In this document: positions 35,400 through 46,615 of the stretch, piece by piece | Numbering within the stretch: position 1 is the first letter of the stretch | Layout of the letters: each line of letters opens with the position of its first letter | From: Lactuca virosa | Taxonomy: Eukaryota; Streptophyta; Magnoliopsida; Asterales; Asteraceae | Direction: 5' to 3' | DNA length: 64,000 bases | NCBI GenBank assembly: GCA_928212115.1 | Contig: CAKMRJ010002223.1 | Span: 301,085,607-301,149,606, forward strand | Position numbers and translations under genes: made by a program | The notes under the pieces: generated by a model | Databases searched by the model: none | The model's input: only the letters and a program-made list of their open reading frames with translations | What the model was told of the DNA's origin: nothing

Positions 35400-36320
35400 A
35401 TGTCTTCTAACAACAATGCTTTGGGCTCTAACCCTACTGGCTCCTTTTCCCTCATGAACCTTTATGGGAGGGTCATCTTTGATGGTTCCAACTTCATGGA
35501 TTGGATCCGGAACATCAGGATGGTCACTCGTTACGAGGACAAGGAATATGTCCTCGATAAGGAGCTAAAGGAGCTTGATGAGTCCACTGCTACTCCTGAG
35601 GAGGTCGCTGAGTATCAGGAACATGAAAGAGATGCCACCAAGGTGGCATGCATCATGATGGCCACCATGACAGCTGAACTCCAAAAGTCCTATGAGGACT
35701 ATTATCCTTTTGAGATGCATCAGGATCTGATGGAAAGGTACCATCAGAGTACTCGTCAAGAGCGGTATGAAATAATCTCCTCCATGATCACTACCCGTAT
35801 GAAGGATAGCGAACCAATCACGAGCCACATGCAGAAAATGCAAAGGTATGTGGACCGTCTAATGAAACTGAATGTGAACTTCCCTGAGGAGTTGGCAATT
35901 GATATCATTTTGCACTCCTTGCCCTCGTGTTATGATCAATTTCGTATGACATACCATATGAACAAGGAGGAAGTCACACTCAGTAAGCTTCAAGGACTTC
36001 TGAAGACTGCCGAAAGTGGTCTTAAGAGTAAGTCGGTTAGTACTCCTACTCCTACTACTACCCCTGTTTTGGCTATCGGGCAAGGCAAAGGGAAGAAGAG
36101 GAAGCACCCTTCGAAGGGTACCAAGAGAAAGTCCCTTGAAGGCTCCTCATCTGGAACCAAAGGTGGTTCTATCACTCCTTCTGCCATCCCTATGGATGCT
36201 GAATGCTTCTACTGTCAAAATAAGGGGCACTGGAAGCGAAACTGCCCAAAGTACTTGCAGGATGTCAAGAAATGGGAAAGTGAAACCATCCCATGCAGGT
36301 ATTTACACTATATTATCTAA
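35400..36320 (+). pseudogene. Copia C gag
   Basis: It begins ATG at 35400 (MSSNNNALGS). An earlier in-frame TTG at 35382 is not a likely start. The Copia gag domain is intact, including FDGSNFMDWIRNIRM, TRYEDKEYVLDKEL and MHQDLMERYHQS. The CCHC knuckle CFYCQNKGHWKRNC is at 36204-36245. One extra A near 36271 shifts the frame (DVKKWESET in place of DVK-GKVKP), so gag ends early at 36320 and the protease-pol frame (frame of 36016) is out of phase. About 300 residues of gag are otherwise complete. Confidence 0.9.
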
Positions 36321-39300
36321 TAACTCACCATATTCTAATTCTTGGGTTCTTTATACAGGTTGTGGTATTCACATCTGTTGTGACTTGCAGGGCCTAAGAA
36401 GAAGTGAGGATGTGGAGCACGGAAAGATAAACTTAATCATGGGGAACAAGAAGGTTGCACCTGTTGCCAAGATTGGAGTTTATACTTTGTTGCTAGATAG
36501 TGGGTTAAAGTTAGATTTGAATAAATGTGTGTACTCATCTGAAATGGCGAGGAATATTATTTCCTTTCATGCTTTATACAAACAAGGTTTTACCTTTTCT
36601 TTTGATAATGAAGTTGGTAGTATTAATGCTTTCTTTAATAATGTTCTTTATTTTAAAGCATTACCTTGTGATGGTGTGTATGAAGCTATATCGGTTGTAG
36701 ATAATTTAGGAAATAATGTATTATGTATTGATTCTTCTACTAGCTTGGATAAAGCATCTTTGTGGCATTGTCGTCTTGGACATGTAAGCAAGAAACGCAT
36801 AGGCCAGCTCCAAAAGAATGGAGTCTTGGAGTCGTTCGACCTCAAGTCGGATGATAGTTGTGAGTCTTGTCTACTTGGAAAAATGACAAAATCACCCTTC
36901 ACTGGTACTTGTGCAAGGGGTGAGGGTTTGTTGGACCTTATACATACTGATGTATGTGGACCATTCAAAACCGCCACAAGGGATGCTAATCGCTATTATG
37001 TGACTTTTATTGATGATTTTAGTAGATATGGTTATGTCTACTTAATCAAACATAAGTCAGAAACTTTTGAAAGGTTTAAAGAGTTTAAACAGGAAGTATA
37101 AAATCAATTGGGCAGGAACATTAACATGCTTCGATCCGATCGAGGTGGTGAGTATCTTAGTACTGAGTTCCTCGACTATCTTAAGGAGTGTGGGATTGTC
37201 TCACAATTGACACCTCCCAGGACACCACAGCTGAATGGTGTAACTGAGAGGGGTAATCGAACTTTGTTGGACATGGTTCGCTCTATGATGAGTCGATCTT
37301 CGCTACCAATCTCGTTTTGGGGGTATGCCTTAGAGACTGCCGCCCACATCCTTAATCTAGTCCCTACAAAGAAGGTTGCCAAAACACCTCATGAAATGTG
37401 GACTGGGAAAGTTCCCAATTTGGACCATATCAAGATTTGGGGTTGCGAGGCTTTCGTGAGGCGCGAGACTCATGACAAGCTCGAACCTCGAAGTGAAAGG
37501 TGTATTTTCATCGGCTACCCACAAAAATCCTTTGGTTACCTCTTCTACAGACCCAGTGAGAATGTGGTCTTTGTGGCTAGGAGAAGGGTCTTTCGAGAGA
37601 GAGAATTTATAAACCAAGGAGACAGTGGGAGGCAAATTGACCTTGAAGAAATTCAAGACTCAATTGGTGAAGGAACCTCAGACACTAGCAATCAACTTGA
37701 GGAGGAAATTCATGTTGATCCAGCTGACGAGTCTATACTTCCGAGGCGTTCCACAATGGTTAGGAACACACCTGAGTTTTATTATGGATTTCATATTACT
37801 AAGAAATGTGATACATTTATCAGTGACAATACACTGGTAAATATGGATGAACCTAACAGTGTTAAGGAAGCCATGGCAGGCCCAGAGTCTGCTAAATGGA
37901 AGGAGGCTATGGACAGCGAGATACAGTCCATGTATGACAATCAAGTTTGGAACTTGGTTGACAATGTACCAGGCCGTAAGACAGTCGGGTGAAAATGGAT
38001 CTTCAAGAAGAAGACCGACATGGATGGGAAGGTGCACACTTATAAGGCTCGACTGGTTGCGAAGGGTTTTACTCAGACTCAGGGTATTGATTATGATGAA
38101 ACCTTTTCACCAGTAGCAAAGATTAAGTCTATTAGGGTTATGCTAGCCATTGCTGCATTTCATGATTATGAAATATGGCAAATGGATGTCAAAACCGCTT
38201 TCCTTAACGGAAAGTTGGCTGATGATGTTTACATGAATCAGCCAGAGGGTTTTGTCAGTGCAGAGTACCCCAATAGAGTGTGCAAGCTTGAGAAATCCAT
38301 TTATGGATTGAAACAAGCATCTCGAAGTTGGAATCTTTCTTTCGATGAGAAGGTCAAAGAGTTTGGTTTCTCAAGAAGTGAAGATGAGTCCTGCGTGTAT
38401 GTCAGAGCTAGTGGGAGTATAGTTAGCTTTTTGGTACTGTATGTGGATGACATACTACTCATAGGAAATGACATCCCAACCTTGCAGGAGGTTAAGTCCT
38501 GGCTTGGGAAGTGCTTTGCTATGAAGGACCTTGGAGAAGCTGCCTATATCCTAGGGATAAGGATATTAAGGGAAAGGAGTAAAAGACTAATTGGACTTAG
38601 TCAAAGTATCTACTTGGATAAGGTGTTGAAAAGGTTCAACATGCAGAATTCCAAGAAAGGAGAATTACCGATCCAAAGCAATGCCAAACTGAGCAAGGCT
38701 CAGAGCCCGAGTACAGAAGATGAGATAGCTGAGATGAGTCGATTACCTTATGCTTCCGCTGTTGGCTCGATCATGTATGCTATGACTTGTACCCGTCCTG
38801 ATGTGGCCTTCGCTTTGAGCATGGTCAGCAGATATCAGGGGAACCCTGGCAAGGCTCATTGGACTGCGGTAAAGAATATTCTCAAGTACCTGCGGAGGAC
38901 TAAGGATTGGATCCTTACTCTTGGTGGGAGTGATGACTTGAGAGTAGTAGGGTATAGTGATGCTAGCTTTCAGACTGATAGGGATAACTTCCGCTCTCAG
39001 TCGGGCTGGGTCTTTACCTTAAATGGAGGGGCAATCACTTGGAAGAGTTCCAAACAGGAGACTGTAGCTGATTTGACTTGTGAATCAGAGTACATAGCAT
39101 CGAGTGAAGCGACAAAGGAGGCGATATGGCTGAGGAACTTCATCGGAGACCTTGGAGTTGTACCAGCTATTAAGGAGCCCATGGAGATTTTCTTTGACAG
39201 CAATAGTACGGTTGCCTTAGCCAAGGAACCAAGAGATCATGGCAGATCCCGACACATTGACAGAAAATATCACTTCATAAGACACAAGATAGAAGAGGGA

Positions 39301-39432
39301 CTCCTCGTGGCAAAGAGGGTATCGTCAGATGAGAACCCTGCGGATCCCCTTACGAAGGGACTGACGAGGGTGAAGCATTTGCAACATGCGAGACGCATCG
39401 GGCTGAGGGACGATATTAGTTTTACAGATTAG
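36272..39432 (+). pseudogene. Copia C protease, integrase, RT and RNase H
   Basis: One frame runs from the gag frameshift to 39432 with only two stops: TAA at 37099-37101 and TGA at 37990-37992. The protease motif reads VLYTGCG, with TAT at 36352-36354 where A and B have the catalytic Asp codon, so protease should be inactive. Pre-integrase Cys/His residues and integrase D-D-E (HTDVCGPF, LRSDRGGEYL, NGVTERGNR) are present. The RT YVDD box is at 38440-38451. RNase H with SKQETVADLTCESEY and the NPADPLTKGL tail close the protein. This is the least damaged Copia pol in the window. Confidence 0.92.
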
Positions 39433-40260
39433 ATAGTTATTACTGAAACTTGTAAAATGTAATCGACGTTTGATGATGAATAAAAGTTGTGATTTATTTG
39501 TGAGTAAGGTGTTGCTATCATTGTCAATTATTTACTATTGTTTCAGCTTTGCATGTTTTGACTTCCAGAATAATAAGTTTATTCAAACTCTCCACAGTCG
39601 GTCATATGTCGGAAGTAGGTATGAATCAAGACTGTCATGAATTGGGATTGTAGATGACTAAAGGTGTTTAGCCATAGCAATGGTTGCTACAACATTCATG
39701 AGTACTCATAAGTTATGAGTATTGGAATAAACCCACGCTCACTTGTATCACTTCATGGAATTTATCTCGAGTGATCGTGAGACGGTAATATCATATAAGT
39801 CTTCAAACCTAGAGATATGAGTTGTTACCTATGAGTTGGTTGTGCATTGATTGCACGTAAACGCATCAGTAACTTGATGTTATAAAACATGCCTTTGTGT
39901 GCAATTCAATAAGCAGTAGAACAAGCATATGAGTCGAAGTTTATCTGTTCCTTCTAGAAATAGAAGCGATATATGGGCCCCTCGATGATTTTGTTTTGAC
40001 CTATGTACCGGGCCCGGTCAGAACTAAATTGATGTGTTCGATTAAGTTCTTTGTCAAACAAATCGGAAATCGGGAAACAAACTGCTGGACAATAAGTAAG
40101 ACATTGTTCCATGTATTTGTCCGGCTGATATCATGAGAGGAGAGGATTATGTGATCACTTATCTAAAATGGCGCTTCATAGTTCAACAGAGTTTTCGAGA
40201 GCTACGATTGCCGGTTGGTTCCTGAAGCTATATAGGCAAATACAGTTATCAGACTTATCC
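39433..40260 (+). other. 3' untranslated region of Copia C
   Basis: Non-coding and homologous to the corresponding parts of A and B. No ORF is supported. Confidence 0.75.
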
Positions 40261-40271
40261 AAGTGGGAGAC
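40261..40271 (+). other. Polypurine tract of Copia C
   Basis: AAGTGGGAGAC directly before the 3' LTR TGTTGGATAAGG. Confidence 0.88.
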
Positions 40272-41039
40272 TGTTGGATAAGGTGTCTAAGTCCATAACT
40301 TATTTGGTATATACTTGACCCGACCCGGCATGGTCCATTTGGGTTGCACTTCACCCGAACTATTTATATGGATAACATTATGAGAAGAGTATATTTGCGG
40401 CCTACTAATATATTATAAGTTATAATATATTAATATGAAATTGTATTATTTAATTAGTATTGATCTTAAATTAATTATGAATTAATTTAGTGATCATAAG
40501 GTGACTAATTAAATAATGGGCTATTGTACTTATATAATGTGGGCTAACACTCATAAGGAAATGGGCTAAGCTTGAATGGGAGTCCATGGATGATCCATGG
40601 AGCTTTTAACCCATGGATCCTTGGAATAGGAAAAGACATGGGTTATTAGGGTTTGCATGGTTCATAACCCTAATCATCTACACTATATAAAGAGGCTTAT
40701 GGTGCTTGAAAAGAGACTATGTGTGTGTGCATAAGGTGTGGCCAATTTCTAGAGTATTAGAGTGCTCTCTCATAAGTTTTCCAAGTTTGTGGTGATTTGT
40801 GATTTCTATTTGAGGCATTCACATTATTGGTGCTTGGCTCTCAAACTCCCAAGGAATCAACTCACTAACAAAGGTATGTAATTCTTCTAGTATCTTTTAT
40901 GTTTAAAAGTACCCCATGTATGCTAGATAGGTTATGAACCTTGGAAAATTATTTTGCATGTATTTTAGACAAACATAGATCCAAGGTTTCTAGGGTTGCA
41001 TGAACACCTTAGGAGTGTTAGTTTGCTCAAAACCCAACA
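40272..41039 (+). repeat. 3' LTR of Copia C (768 bp)
   Basis: Nearly identical to 33246-34010. Visible differences cluster near 40360-40420 (GGATAACATT against GGATACATT; TATTTGCGG against TAGGTGGG), with single changes near 40807 and 40876. Confidence 0.95.
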
Positions 41040-41044
41040 TTACA

Positions 41045-42220
41045 ATGGTAGGCTCGGACATCACAACCTATACCAATAGGTTCAGTGACTTGGCAATACT
41101 TTGCCCGGGAATGGTTGCTCTAGAGAGCAAGAAGATCGAGAGATATATCTTGGGACTGTCACCCCAGATTCAAGGAAGTGTACTAGCTTCCAATCTAGTT
41201 ACTTTCGATAGTGCCAAACAGCTGGCACAGTCCCTCGTTGACCAAGGTGTCTGCCAAGGATTCATGACTGCAGTTCCGAAGCAACCCATAGAGAGCAACA
41301 ACAACAACAACAATACCAACAACAACAACAACAATACCAACAACAACAACAACAACAACAAGTTTTGGAACAAAAGGAAGGGTCAACCTTCGCAAGAACC
41401 TTCCAAGAAACAGCAGCTAGTGACAGTTCATGTCACTACTACTCCCACCGCTGTTCCTGTCACCCCTACACCAGCAAAGCAATATGCTGGAAACCTACCG
41501 AAGTGCAGCAAATGCAATTACCATCACAACGTAAATTGTCGGGTGATGCACTATAATAACTGCATCATGAAAGGGCACACTGCCCGTTTCTGTAAGGCAC
41601 CGACACAACCAATCACCCAAGTTCCTGGAGTCGGGGTGGGCCAGGCGTGTTATGGGTGTGGCGAAGCTGGGCACTACAAGAGAGATTTCCCTAAGTCAAA
41701 GAATGCTAGCGGTGTAGGAAGAGTGCTGGCAATAGGGCAGAACGAAGCAATAGCTGATCCCATGGTGGTTACGGGTACGTTTCTCCTCAACAGCGCTTAT
41801 GCATGCATACTCTTTAATTGTGGTGCGGAGAGGAGTTTCGTGAGCCATGAATTCAAACACTTACTTAAGCAAAACCCCCAATCACTTAATAAGATATTTA
41901 CAGTAGAAATGGCAAACGGTAAAACAGAAAGCACAAACGATATGTACATTGGCTGCACGCTAGATTTAAATGAACACTCGTTCCAAATCGATCTAATGCC
42001 GATCACTATAAGAAGCTTTGATGTCATCATCGGTATGGATTGGTTAAGCCTTCACCATACCGATATAATTTGTCACGAAAGGGCCGTTCGCCTTAATCTT
42101 CCAAATGGCGAAACTCTTATCATTTATGGTGATAAAACCGGTACAAATTTACAAATCATCTCTTGCGTTAAAGCCCAAAAATACCTGTGCAAAGAATACC
42201 ATGCTTTCCTAGCCCACGTG
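41045..42220 (+). pseudogene. Gypsy D gag C-terminal part and protease
   Basis: Gag continues after Copia C (TTYTNRFSDLAIL, then LGLSPQIQGSVL). An Asn-rich tract from an (AAC)n run at about 41299-41361 follows, then the knuckle region. The main knuckle CYGCGEAGHYKRDF lacks its last cysteine (Phe instead), and an earlier Cys in the HYNNC knuckle is Tyr. The protease motif reads LFNCGAERSFVS; Gypsy F has LFDSGAERSFVS, so the catalytic Asp is Asn here. The frame is open through RT. Confidence 0.88.
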
Positions 42221-43060
42221 GTAGATAAGGAAAAAGAAACGAAAGACATCAAAGACATTTCAGAAGTCTGCGATTTCCCCGACGTCTTCCCTGAAGATCT
42301 TCCAGGAGTTCCACCAGAACGTCAACTCGAGTTCAGAATCGACTTGATTCCCGGAGCTACCCCAGTAGCAAAATCACCATACCGTCTAGCCCCGACAGAG
42401 ATGCAGGAATTATCCAGCCAACTAAATGAGCTACTCAATAAAGGATTCATCAAGCCGAGCTTCTCACCTTGGGGATCACCAGTCCTATTTGAAAAGAAGA
42501 AGGATGGATCCTTTCGCATGTGCATCGACTACCGAGAACTAAACAAGCTCACAATCAAGAACCGATATCCCCTACCGCGCATAGACGATCTGTTCGACCA
42601 GCTCCAAGGAGCAAACTACTTCTCAAAGATCGATTTAACATCCGGGTACCATCAGCTGCGAGTCCTGGAAGGTGATGTTCCCAAGACGGCCTTCCGAACT
42701 CGTTATGGTCACTACGAGTTTGTAGTGATGCCCTTTGGATTAACAAATGCACCGGTGGTGTTCATGGACTTAATGAACCGGGTATGTCGTTCCTTCCTGG
42801 ACAAATTTGTGATCGTGTTCATAGACGACATACTCATCTACTCCCGAAGTAAGGAAGAACATAGTCAACACCTCCGGCAGATCTTGGAAACACTAAGGAA
42901 AGAGAAGCTATATGCAAAATTCTCAAAGTGCGAATTTTGGATTTGGAAAGTAGATTTCCTGGGTCACGTGGTCAGCAAAGAAGGGATACACGTGGACCCT
43001 TCCAAAATCAAGGCAATAGAGAACTGGTCAGCTCCAAGAACTCCAACGGAAATCCGATAA
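42221..43060 (+). pseudogene. Gypsy D reverse transcriptase
   Basis: The linker FPDVFPEDLPGVPPERQ and the RT core are open (SPWGSPVLFEKKKDGSFRMCIDYRELN, FSKIDLTSGYHQLRV, FRTRYGHYEFVVMPFGLTNAP), with FIDD catalytic residues at 42818-42829. It ends at TAA 43058-43060 (EIR-stop-FLGLSGYYRRF), where the family normally has Gln; the same frame continues after it. Confidence 0.9.
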
Positions 43061-44607
43061 TTCTTGGGCCTTTCTGGCTATTACCGAAGATTCATACAAA
43101 ACTTCTCAAGGATTGCAAAACCACTTACCGCTCTGACTCAGAAGGGTGTAACCTACAACTGGGGAGAAAAGCAAGACGCTGCGTTCCAAACACTGAAACA
43201 AGCCCTATGCAGCGCACCTATATTATCCCTGCCAGAAGGAACAGAAGACTTTGTGGTCTACTGCGACGCATCAAACCAAGGTCTAGGATGTGTTCTAATG
43301 CAACGAGGAAAGGTCATCGCATACGCCTCAAGAAAACTCAAGAGGCACGAAGTTAATTACACTACCCACGACCTGGAACTGGGAGTATTCGTTTTCGCCC
43401 TAAAGATCTGGAGGCACTATCTCTACGACATGAAATGCACAATCTTCACCGATCATAAGACCCTTCAGCACATTCTCAACCAAAAAGAACTCAACATGAG
43501 ATAGAGACGATGGGTTGAACTACTGAGCGATTATGAATGCGAGATTCGTTATCATCCGGGAAAAGCTAATGTAGTAGCTGATGCTCTTAGTCGAAAGGAA
43601 TACTCGGGCCGCCGAGTGAAGTCCTTAACCATGACGATCCATTCACACCTGTCCACGCAAATCAAGGACGCTAAAATGGAATCCTTGAAAACAGAAAACG
43701 TGGCTGGCGAAGCCTTAATAGGAATGGATAAGAATCTTGAAGTCAAGGGTGACAGAGTTTTTTACTTCATGAATCGAATCTGGACACCTAAGTTTGGTGG
43801 ATTCAGAGACATTGTCATGAATGAGGCTCATAAAACTCGATACTCCGTTCATCCCGGTTCAGACAAGATGTATCTGGACCTCAAGAAATTGTATTGGTGG
43901 CCGAACATGAAAGCCGAAATTGCTGCCTATGTAGGCAAGTGTCTGAATTGCGCCAAAGTCAAAGTAGAGTACCAAAAGCCCTCAGGATTGTTACAACACC
44001 CTGAAATAACCGAGTGGAAGTGGGAGCGGATAACCATGGATTTCATAACCAAGTTACCCAAAACGGCGGGTGGACCTGACACCATCTGGGTGATCGTCGA
44101 TAGATTAACCAAATCCGCACACTTCCTACCAATAAAGGAAACTGACAAGATGGAGAAACTAGCTAGAACATACATTAGAGAGACTGTGTGACTGCATGGT
44201 GTACAAATATCCATTATCTCCGACAGAGATAGTAGATTCACCTCACAGTTCTGGCAGTCACTACAAAAATCTCTAGGGACGAGACTAGACATGAGTACCG
44301 CTTACCATCCACAAACCGACGGTCAGAGTGAGAGGACCATTCAAACCTTGGAAGATATGCTAAGAGCTTGTGTGATCGATTTTGGTAAGGCATGGGATAC
44401 CCATTTACCACTAGTCGAGTTCTCATACAACAATATCTATCACACTAGCATCAAGGTTGCTCCATTCGAAGCCCTCTACGGTTGCAAGTGCAGATCACCT
44501 CTGTGCTGGGCTGAAGTGGGTGACACGCAACTAGCTAGAGGACAAATACCCGACAGCACTCTCACAGGCCCGATAATCATAAGAGAAATGACCGAAAGGA
44601 TTGTCCA
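43061..44607 (+). pseudogene. Gypsy D RNase H and integrase
   Basis: RNase H (VVYCDASNQGLGCVLMQ, YASRKLKRHEVNY, TDHKTLQHIL) runs to TAG at 43502-43504. The same frame continues (RRWVELLSDYECEI, NVVADALSRKE) into the integrase HHCC zinc finger (HKTRYSVHPGSDKMY, YVGKCLNCAKVK) and the core (TMDFITKLP, DRLTKSAHFLP). TGA at 44189-44191 interrupts it, then ISDRDSRF and HPQTDGQSERTIQTLEDML complete D-D-E. Pol is cut off at about 44607 (ERIVQK) by the 3' deletion, so the integrase C-terminal and chromodomain parts seen in F are missing. No frameshift occurs from 41045 to this point. Confidence 0.9.
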
Positions 44608-44640
44608 AAAATCACTCGAATATGAGATCGAGTGATTTTT
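44607..44640. repeat. Inverted repeat at the Gypsy D 3' deletion junction
   Basis: AAAAATCACTCGA (44607-44619) is the exact reverse complement of TCGAGTGATTTTT (44628-44640), separated by 8 bp. The right arm is native LTR sequence (as at 29025-29037). The left arm replaces pol sequence and is absent at the matching place in the 5' LTR. Confidence 0.9.
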
Positions 44641-46352
44641 AGCTGACACAACCTAAACGAGAATCGAAGATCTCAACAATAGTAGTACAACGGTGAAAAG
44701 ACAGATGAAAACGGATGTTAGATGAAGAAGTTATGGATTTTTAACGGACTTTTCCGGTCCTGGCCTACTAAAAATAATATAATAAAATTTAATTTCAAAA
44801 TTAGCCGGTGGAGTCTAAACGAGAGTTATAGAGCATAATCTCACCTTCGCGTGGATATAAATAACGCCGAAAACGGAGCTCGTATGCGAAAGATATGAAT
44901 TTACGAAGTTCGAGGCACGCACACCGAGGGGGGAACGCCCCGCGTTCGGAGCCTAGAGCCTGTCCCGTCGCATGTCAAGTCTGAAGTTCCTAAGCCATGA
45001 CGCACGGCGGAAAGGGCTGTGTTCGTCCAAGGAACGCACTGTGTTCGGGAGCGCGGTTGCGTTCGTTCAGGGAACGCGCTGCGTTCGGAGGCCAGCCTCA
45101 CCCTATAAATAGAATGCGAGGCCAGCCGAAGTTGTTTGCTAATTTCTTTACTTTCACCCCCCTTAAACTTTCTTTTTCTTGGCAAGTTATACCCCGAAGC
45201 CCCGGTATCATCCCGAGACCCGAAGCAAGTCCAGAAGCCTTGAAGATCCCGAGAAAAGTCTCGTTTCCTTCAAATCATCAAACTTACCTGGTGAGTTCAT
45301 ACCCCTATATTTTCACGTTTTTACTATATTTTAGGGGGAAAAATACAAGTGAAACGCAAGAAAAACTTATGTTAAAATGCAAATCGTTACATACAGTTTC
45401 TAATGCTTTATCTACTTTTTTTGTATAAATGTTAAATAAGTAAAATAACGTTATTACAAATGTTATACTTTACATTCAAAGTTGGTAATACACTAAGGTT
45501 TATCATCCAAATGAAACACACTTTTGAAAAACTATAATAGTATAGTTTACGAGATATTCATGATATTTTACACTCTATGAACACTATAGAAAGGAAATAC
45601 TTACATTTACAAGAAAAATGAACTTTTCATATGTATATCTATTTGATACAAAGTTTTGTGAGACATTTAACTTTACGTTCTTTCAAGTATGCATTTCAAG
45701 TCCTGTGTTATAAACCATAATCTTCTGTAGGGAGAGCGTGCTACTTGTGTATAGATCTATACGGGATTGACCATCCGGCACCTAAACTGTTAGCTACAGT
45801 TGGACCGACAGGTCTGGGGTGACAAACGTCATATCATTCCAACGCCTGAAGAACGTTATGACAGGCAGTCTGGGTCAATAGTATGGTTATAAAACTCACA
45901 TGAAGTATTAAAACATTTGATTTATGGGGCTATCAAACGCCTTAGTGATTATATACACATATATAAATCTACTTGCACTATTTTAGGTATGGAAAATACT
46001 TATGCATTCCGGTTTTTGGAACTCTTAAAAACTACCATTTATTTATAGAAAATATTTGATTTTCTAGAAACAAACTCGGTTACTTTATACAAAAAGGCAT
46101 ATAATTCTTATACAAAAACAATTATGAACTCACCCACTTAATTGGGGAAGGAACGCTAAGGCGTCAAATTTCAAATTTATTACATCATCATAATGTAATT
46201 TCTTTTGAAACATGTATTACAATCAACAATGTAACTTTTTAAATTATATTTATGATGGTTGTGTTTGCTTTCTTTACTATTTACTCAACTGTTATGATAC
46301 CACATGAAGTCATCCGCCCTCGAACGATTCCGCTGTTCTGGTTTGGGGGTGT

Positions 46353-46356
<4 letters not shown>
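44619..46356 (+). repeat. 3' LTR of Gypsy D, 5'-truncated
   Basis: It aligns with 29018-30805 of the 5' LTR. About 410 bp of LTR start is missing at the left, and there is an internal deletion of roughly 65 bp near 46140. The GC-rich promoter repeats differ in number between the two LTRs (44937-45085). It ends GGGGGTGTGACA. Confidence 0.88.
45104..45111 (+). promoter_or_regulatory. TATA box of Gypsy D 3' LTR
   Basis: TATAAATA after CCTCACCC, as in the 5' LTR at 29484. Confidence 0.55.

Positions 46357-46428
<72 letters not shown>
46357..46428. repeat. (AT)n microsatellite right of Gypsy D
   Basis: A continuous TA run starting directly at the Gypsy D terminus; counterpart of the run at 28549-28603. 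Confidence 0.93.
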
Positions 46429-46431
<3 letters not shown>

Positions 46432-46478
46432 TGACTTATAAATTTTTTATTTTTTCGATTTAGCTCTTTAGAAAAATA

Positions 46479-46480
<2 letters not shown>

Positions 46481-46563
<83 letters not shown>

Positions 46564-46575
46564 TATATATATATA
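46481..46575. repeat. Second (AT)n microsatellite
   Basis: A TA run of about 95 bp with one phase slip. It is separated from the first by about 50 bp of AT-rich text that recurs near 50664. Confidence 0.93.
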
Positions 46576-46615
46576 CTAGTCGTTACCCGCGCAAGGCGGC
46601 GGCGGAAAATAGTTT
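46576..46615 (-). mobile_element. Helitron-like 3' terminus
   Basis: On the minus strand the block ends GCGCGGGTAACGACTAG next to a T of the AT run. A GC-rich hairpin (CCGC ... GCGG) lies just inside it. CTAG preceded by a short GC hairpin, and insertion at an A/T site, are Helitron 3'-end hallmarks. The matching 5' end is not located. Confidence 0.4.

Larger units (their letters stand above)
33246..41039 (+). mobile_element. Copia LTR retrotransposon C, complete, youngest-looking
   Basis: Full-length element with LTRs of 765 and 768 bp that differ by roughly a dozen positions by eye, and a perfect target duplication TTACA (33241-33245 and 41040-41044) within Gypsy D gag. It has a primer site, leader, gag 35400-36320, pol to 39432, 3' untranslated region, polypurine tract and 3' LTR. 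The coding damage is small: one frameshift in the gag-protease joint, two nonsense codons and a changed protease active-site residue. Confidence 0.95.
28605..46356 (+). mobile_element. Gypsy LTR retrotransposon D with Copia C nested in gag
   Basis: Plus-strand element: 5' LTR 28605-30805, primer binding site 30809-30820, ORF0 31589-32287, gag from 32700, split by Copia C at 33245/41045. Then follow protease, RT, RNase H and integrase to about 44607, and a truncated 3' LTR to 46356. Excising Copia C with one TTACA duplication restores a single continuous gag-pol frame, interrupted only by four nonsense codons (32721, 43058, 43502, 44189). The 3' part of pol, the polypurine tract and the first ~410 bp of the 3' LTR have been deleted. 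The flanks are AT repeats (TATAG left, TATAT right), so the target duplication is only probable. Confidence 0.9.

Noticed and set aside
46252..46434. 60-residue ORF ending in Tyr-Ile repeats
   Set aside because: LTR terminus plus AT microsatellite, no coding signal.
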